From the NCBI GenBank assembly GCA_028872975.1, contig JAGWNV010000033.1, positions 1 through 15,391 of the forward strand: 15,391 nucleotides of DNA, in the 5' to 3' direction. Positions 12,827 through 15,391 of this stretch are shown one piece after another; positions within the stretch are counted from its first letter, which is position 1; every line of letters starts with the position of its first letter. A program made the position numbers and the translations under genes. Source of the stretch: Acidobacteriota bacterium. GTDB taxonomy: Bacteria; Actinomycetota; Acidimicrobiia; Acidimicrobiales; UBA8190. The notes below the pieces were generated by a model that saw only the letters and a list, made by a program, of their open reading frames with translations, was not told the origin of the DNA and ran no database searches.

Positions 12827-12834
12827 GCCTCAGC
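12822..12834. repeat. 13-bp perfect palindrome spanning two convergent stop codons
   Basis: GCTGAG-C-CTCAGC contains the TGA of the amidase on the plus strand and the TGA of the P450 on the minus strand. The single central base is too short for a normal hairpin loop, and no T-run follows. It is the only symmetric element at this gene junction. Confidence 0.5.
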
Positions 12835-14170
12835 GCCTCGACAGCTCGACGGGGAGGGACTCGAGCCCTCGCAGGACGATGTTGTCCTTCTGCACGAGCG
12901 GGCCGGCCGGGCCGTCGACGTCGGCCCGGCGCAGAAGGGTCCCGAGGGCGATCTGCGCCTCGACACGGGCCAGCGCGGCGCCCAGGCAGTGGTGGAGGCC
13001 GAAGCCGAAGCCGAGATGCGGGTTCTCGGCCCGGGACAGCACCAGGTCGTCGGGCCGGTCGAAGACGGCCGGGTCCCGGTTGGCCGACCCCACGAGGAGC
13101 ATGGCGAAGTCGCCGGCGTCGAGCCGGGTCCCGCCCACGGTCATGGGCTCGAGGGCGGCGCGGCCGGTGAGCTGGACCGGGGAGACGTAGCGCATCAGCT
13201 CCTCGACGGCGGGGCGGTCGAGTGAGGGGTCGTCCCGGAGGCGCTCGAGCTGGTGGCGGTGCTCGAGCAGGGCCAGGGTCGCCCCCGAGATCAGGTTGAC
13301 CGTCGTCTCGTGGCCGGCCACGAGCAGGAGGATGCAGGTCGAGATGAGCTCGCCCTGCGAGAGCACGCTGCCCTCGTCCTCGGCGGCGATGAGCCGGCTC
13401 AGGAGGTCGTCGCCCGGGCGCGAACGGCGCTCGGCGACGAGGGCGGCGAAGTACTGGACGAAGTTGAGGATGCCGGCCAGGCGCTCCTGGACCGCCTCGG
13501 TGGGGAGGAGGAAGTCGGGGTCGAGCCCGCGGGCGAGCGCCTCCGACCAGGTCCGGAACTGGGCATGGTCCTCGGCGGGCACGCCCAGCATCTCGACGAT
13601 GACCTGCACCGGGAGCGGATAGGCGTAGTCGGCGACGAGATCGGCGGTCCCCCGCTCGATCATGGCGTCGAGCAGCTCCCCGCACAGCTCGGTGATCCGG
13701 GGCCGGAGCCCCTCGACCACCTTGGGCGTGAACGCCTTCTGCACGAGCCCCCGCAGGCGGGTGTGGTCGGGCGGGTCCCGGAAGAGGAACGGCTCGAGCT
13801 CCTGGATCACCTCCGCCATGGGGTCCTCGTCGGGCCGGAACGAGCGCAGGGCGGCGAAGCGTTCCGGGTCGACGTTGCGGGCGTCGCTCGAGGAGCGCCG
13901 GTTGCGGAGCACGGCGAGGCAGTCGGCGTGGCGGGTGAACACCCAGAAGCCGAGCGGGCTGCGGTGTACGGGGTTGCGCCGGCGCAGCTCGGCGTAGACG
14001 CCGTGGGGGTCGTGGCGCCAGGCCGGGTCGAAGGGGTCCCAGACGAGCGAGCCGTCCGCCGCCGCCCGGTCGCGCGCGGCGCGCGCCGTGCGCTTGACCT
14101 CGGCGTCGCGCGCTGCCACGAGCGCGGCGAGATCACCGGGTTCCTCCGCCGTCCGCCCGTCGACGGTCAC
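12830..14170 (-). CDS. cytochrome P450
   Basis: The 446-aa soluble bacterial P450 contains the I-helix oxygen-activation motif AGHETT (285-290), the K-helix ExxR pair E324/R327, and the heme loop GFGFGLHHCLG with heme-ligating C395. No N-terminal membrane anchor is present, as is usual for bacterial members that depend on ferredoxin. The N-terminus before WDPFDPAWRHDPHGVYAEL is about 40 residues longer than in many relatives and is charged. The GTG at 14170 overlaps the stop of the upstream coupling-ATPase gene (GTGA) and also lies 7 nt after a TAGCGT box; an upstream GTG at 14215 is less likely. The substrate is not predictable, and no ferredoxin gene is adjacent. Confidence 0.95.
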   Translation of the reverse strand: MTVDGRTAEEPGDLAALVAARDAEVKRTARAARDRAAADGSLVWDPFDPAWRHDPHGVYAELRRRNPVHRSPLGFWVFTRHADCLAVLRNRRSSSDARNVDPERFAALRSFRPDEDPMAEVIQELEPFLFRDPPDHTRLRGLVQKAFTPKVVEGLRPRITELCGELLDAMIERGTADLVADYAYPLPVQVIVEMLGVPAEDHAQFRTWSEALARGLDPDFLLPTEAVQERLAGILNFVQYFAALVAERRSRPGDDLLSRLIAAEDEGSVLSQGELISTCILLLVAGHETTVNLISGATLALLEHRHQLERLRDDPSLDRPAVEELMRYVSPVQLTGRAALEPMTVGGTRLDAGDFAMLLVGSANRDPAVFDRPDDLVLSRAENPHLGFGFGLHHCLGAALARVEAQIALGTLLRRADVDGPAGPLVQKDNIVLRGLESLPVELSRR

Positions 14171-15391
14171 GACCGGCACGCTACCGCCCGGGTGCGCAGG
14201 CGGCGATCCCGCCACCAGGGCCGCAGGCGGAGCCGCACCGGGGGCAGATGCCCGGAGAGGGCCACGGCCGTGCCCGGCGCCAAGCGGCGGAGGGCGTCGG
14301 CGGGAAGCAGGCGCCGGACCACCGGCGTCGCCGGCGCCGGCGTCCGGTGCGCGCCGGCGTGCAGGGGTGGTGACAGGAGCCGCTCGGTGTCACCGACGAG
14401 GACGCTGGCGTGTTCGAGCGTGCCGGGATCGGCGATGCCGGAGAGGAAGACCTTCACCCGGTGGTTGTTCACCACCGTCCCCGCCCGCGGCCCGTAGCGG
14501 GCCGTGAGCTGGGCGAGGTCCTGCCACACGGTCACGAGCTGCACGCCGTGGCCTGCCGCCGTCGAGGCCAGGGCGTCGAGCTCGGCCACGGGGGCGACGT
14601 TGGCGGCTTCGTCGAGGACGACGAGAAGTGGGGGGTCGAGCGGCCCGCCCCGGCGCGACGATGTCGAGAAGGCGGCGTCGAGGACCTCGGTGGCAAGGGC
14701 GGTGAACAGCGGCCGGAGGCGGCGCTGCTCGTGCGCCGGGGCGCACAGATACAGCGTGTTGGCGGCGCCGAGGAGCCAGGAGGGGCGGATCGAGGTGCCC
14801 GACGCCGAGAGGGCGGGCGGGTCCCCGAATGCCTCGAGGACCATCTCGGCGGTGGTGTAGACGCCGCTTCGCTGGCGTTCGTCGCGTCCCCAGCCCGCCC
14901 GGGCCGCCTGCAGGGCCTCGCGCCCCGCGGCACCGGCGGCGAAGAGGGCGTCGGCCACTTCGAGCTGCTCCTGCTCGTCGAGCCACCGCCGCACGTCGGC
15001 GATGGTCCGGCCCGACACCGCCGCCGCCAGGAGGAGCGGGGCGAGCAGCTTGGCGGCGGCCGCGTACCAGAATTCGGCGTCGGCGAGTCCGCCGGCCTGT
15101 GGCCTGGCCGCCTCGGTGAGGCTGTGGGCCACCCGTCGGGCGCCACCCCAGGTCGACGCCGCGTCGACGGGCGACCAGCCGTCGGCCGGCATCCCGGTGG
15201 AGCCGCTCGGGTCGTAGACCCACACCGTCCCCTGCTGGCGACGCCAGGCCACGGTGCGCGCCAGGAGGTCGGTCTTCACCGAGGCGGCCAGCACCGGCCC
15301 CGACCACTCGAGGATGGCGGGGACGGCGAACCCGCTCGTCTTGAAGCTCTGGGTCGGCCCCACCACGAGCACCGAGTGGCCCGCTTCGGCG
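14167..15391 (-). CDS. VirD4/TraG-family type IV coupling ATPase, 5' end outside the window
   Basis: The visible 408 residues start upstream of the window and show an N-terminal nucleotide loop LVVGPTQSFKTSGFAVPAILEW, read in two parts, which is the VirD4/TraG start of the ATPase domain. PVLAASVKTDLL follows. A Walker-B segment PLLVVLDEAANVAP and then VTVWQDLAQLTARYG and VVNNHRVKVFLSGIAD are typical of the TraG/TraD C-terminal (TraM-recognition) domain. Coupling proteins are membrane-bound hexameric ATPases that bring DNA-protein substrates to a type IV secretion channel. The P-loop is unusual: Phe stands where GxxxxGK(S/T) needs its second Gly. The membrane helices normally found at the N-terminus would lie beyond the window. 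No other secretion or relaxase gene is visible. The stop overlaps the P450 start (GTGA). Confidence 0.85.
   Translation of the reverse strand, partial: AEAGHSVLVVGPTQSFKTSGFAVPAILEWSGPVLAASVKTDLLARTVAWRRQQGTVWVYDPSGSTGMPADGWSPVDAASTWGGARRVAHSLTEAARPQAGGLADAEFWYAAAAKLLAPLLLAAAVSGRTIADVRRWLDEQEQLEVADALFAAGAAGREALQAARAGWGRDERQRSGVYTTAEMVLEAFGDPPALSASGTSIRPSWLLGAANTLYLCAPAHEQRRLRPLFTALATEVLDAAFSTSSRRGGPLDPPLLVVLDEAANVAPVAELDALASTAAGHGVQLVTVWQDLAQLTARYGPRAGTVVNNHRVKVFLSGIADPGTLEHASVLVGDTERLLSPPLHAGAHRTPAPATPVVRRLLPADALRRLAPGTAVALSGHLPPVRLRLRPWWRDRRLRTRAVACRS
14178..14183 (-). promoter_or_regulatory. candidate -10 box for a leaderless P450 transcript
   Basis: TAGCGT on the minus strand is followed by 7 nt and the GTG at 14170, the same geometry as at the other transcription-unit starts. 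It lies inside the last codons of the upstream gene, so P450 could be expressed both from this promoter and by coupling. Confidence 0.45.

Noticed and set aside
12830..14170. P450 as BioI (pimeloyl-forming P450) serving the bio operon
   Set aside because: It lies on the other strand 6.7 kb away in a different transcription unit, with no diagnostic residue that I can name. General P450 motifs are not enough.
48..15391. The entire window as an integrative element between tRNA-Arg and the TraG-like gene
   Set aside because: The genes between are ordinary metabolic operons, there is no integrase, and no repeat of the tRNA 3' end was noticed elsewhere in the window.

Overview
The window is very GC-rich (roughly 70% or more) and densely packed, with GTG, TTG and possibly CTG starts and many 1-8 nt gene overlaps. 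The gene mix is a DUF35/thiolase pair, a polyphosphate-type ROK glucokinase, BluB, a cytochrome P450, an ECF sigma factor with an anti-sigma factor, and apparently leaderless GTG genes behind TAnnnT boxes. This points to a chromosomal segment of an actinomycete-like bacterium, possibly an uncultured Acidimicrobiia-type lineage. The lineage is inference.

Layout. (1) 48-121: tRNA-Arg(ACG) on the minus strand, with a perfect 8-bp hairpin 4 nt upstream of its 5' end. (2) 209-424: a 71-aa single-pass membrane protein, apparently leaderless. (3) 498-6131, plus strand: one tight run of six genes, DUF35 acyl-CoA-binding protein, thiolase-like protein, enoyl-CoA-hydratase-like protein, bioA, bioF, bioD. 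The run is preceded by a 17-bp imperfect palindrome that overlaps a TAGAAT -10 box. It carries the last three-gene block of biotin synthesis except bioB, fused transcriptionally to acyl-CoA chemistry that could supply or remodel an acyl precursor. (4) 6118-8194, minus strand: an ECF sigma factor followed by a 497-aa membrane protein. That protein joins a cytoplasmic HxxxCxxC zinc-type anti-sigma motif, one membrane helix, a Gly/Pro/Ala linker and an extracellular type-I solute-binding-like domain. This is the most unusual system in the window: a sigma/anti-sigma pair that appears to sense a small extracellular ligand directly. (5) 8195-8649: about 455 bp without a supported gene, holding GC-rich hairpins and a 20-bp tandem repeat. 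(6) 8650-11337, minus strand: an overlapping four-gene operon, bluB, polyphosphate-glucokinase-like ROK kinase, LapA-domain membrane protein, PIG3-like quinone oxidoreductase. (7) 11405-12826, plus strand: an amidase-signature hydrolase, divergent from bluB across 67 bp in which both directions look leaderless. (8) 12830-15391, minus strand: a cytochrome P450 whose GTG start overlaps the stop of a VirD4/TraG-like coupling ATPase that runs off the window edge.

No insertion sequence, CRISPR array or phage gene is visible. The only hint of mobility is the TraG-like ATPase at the right edge.
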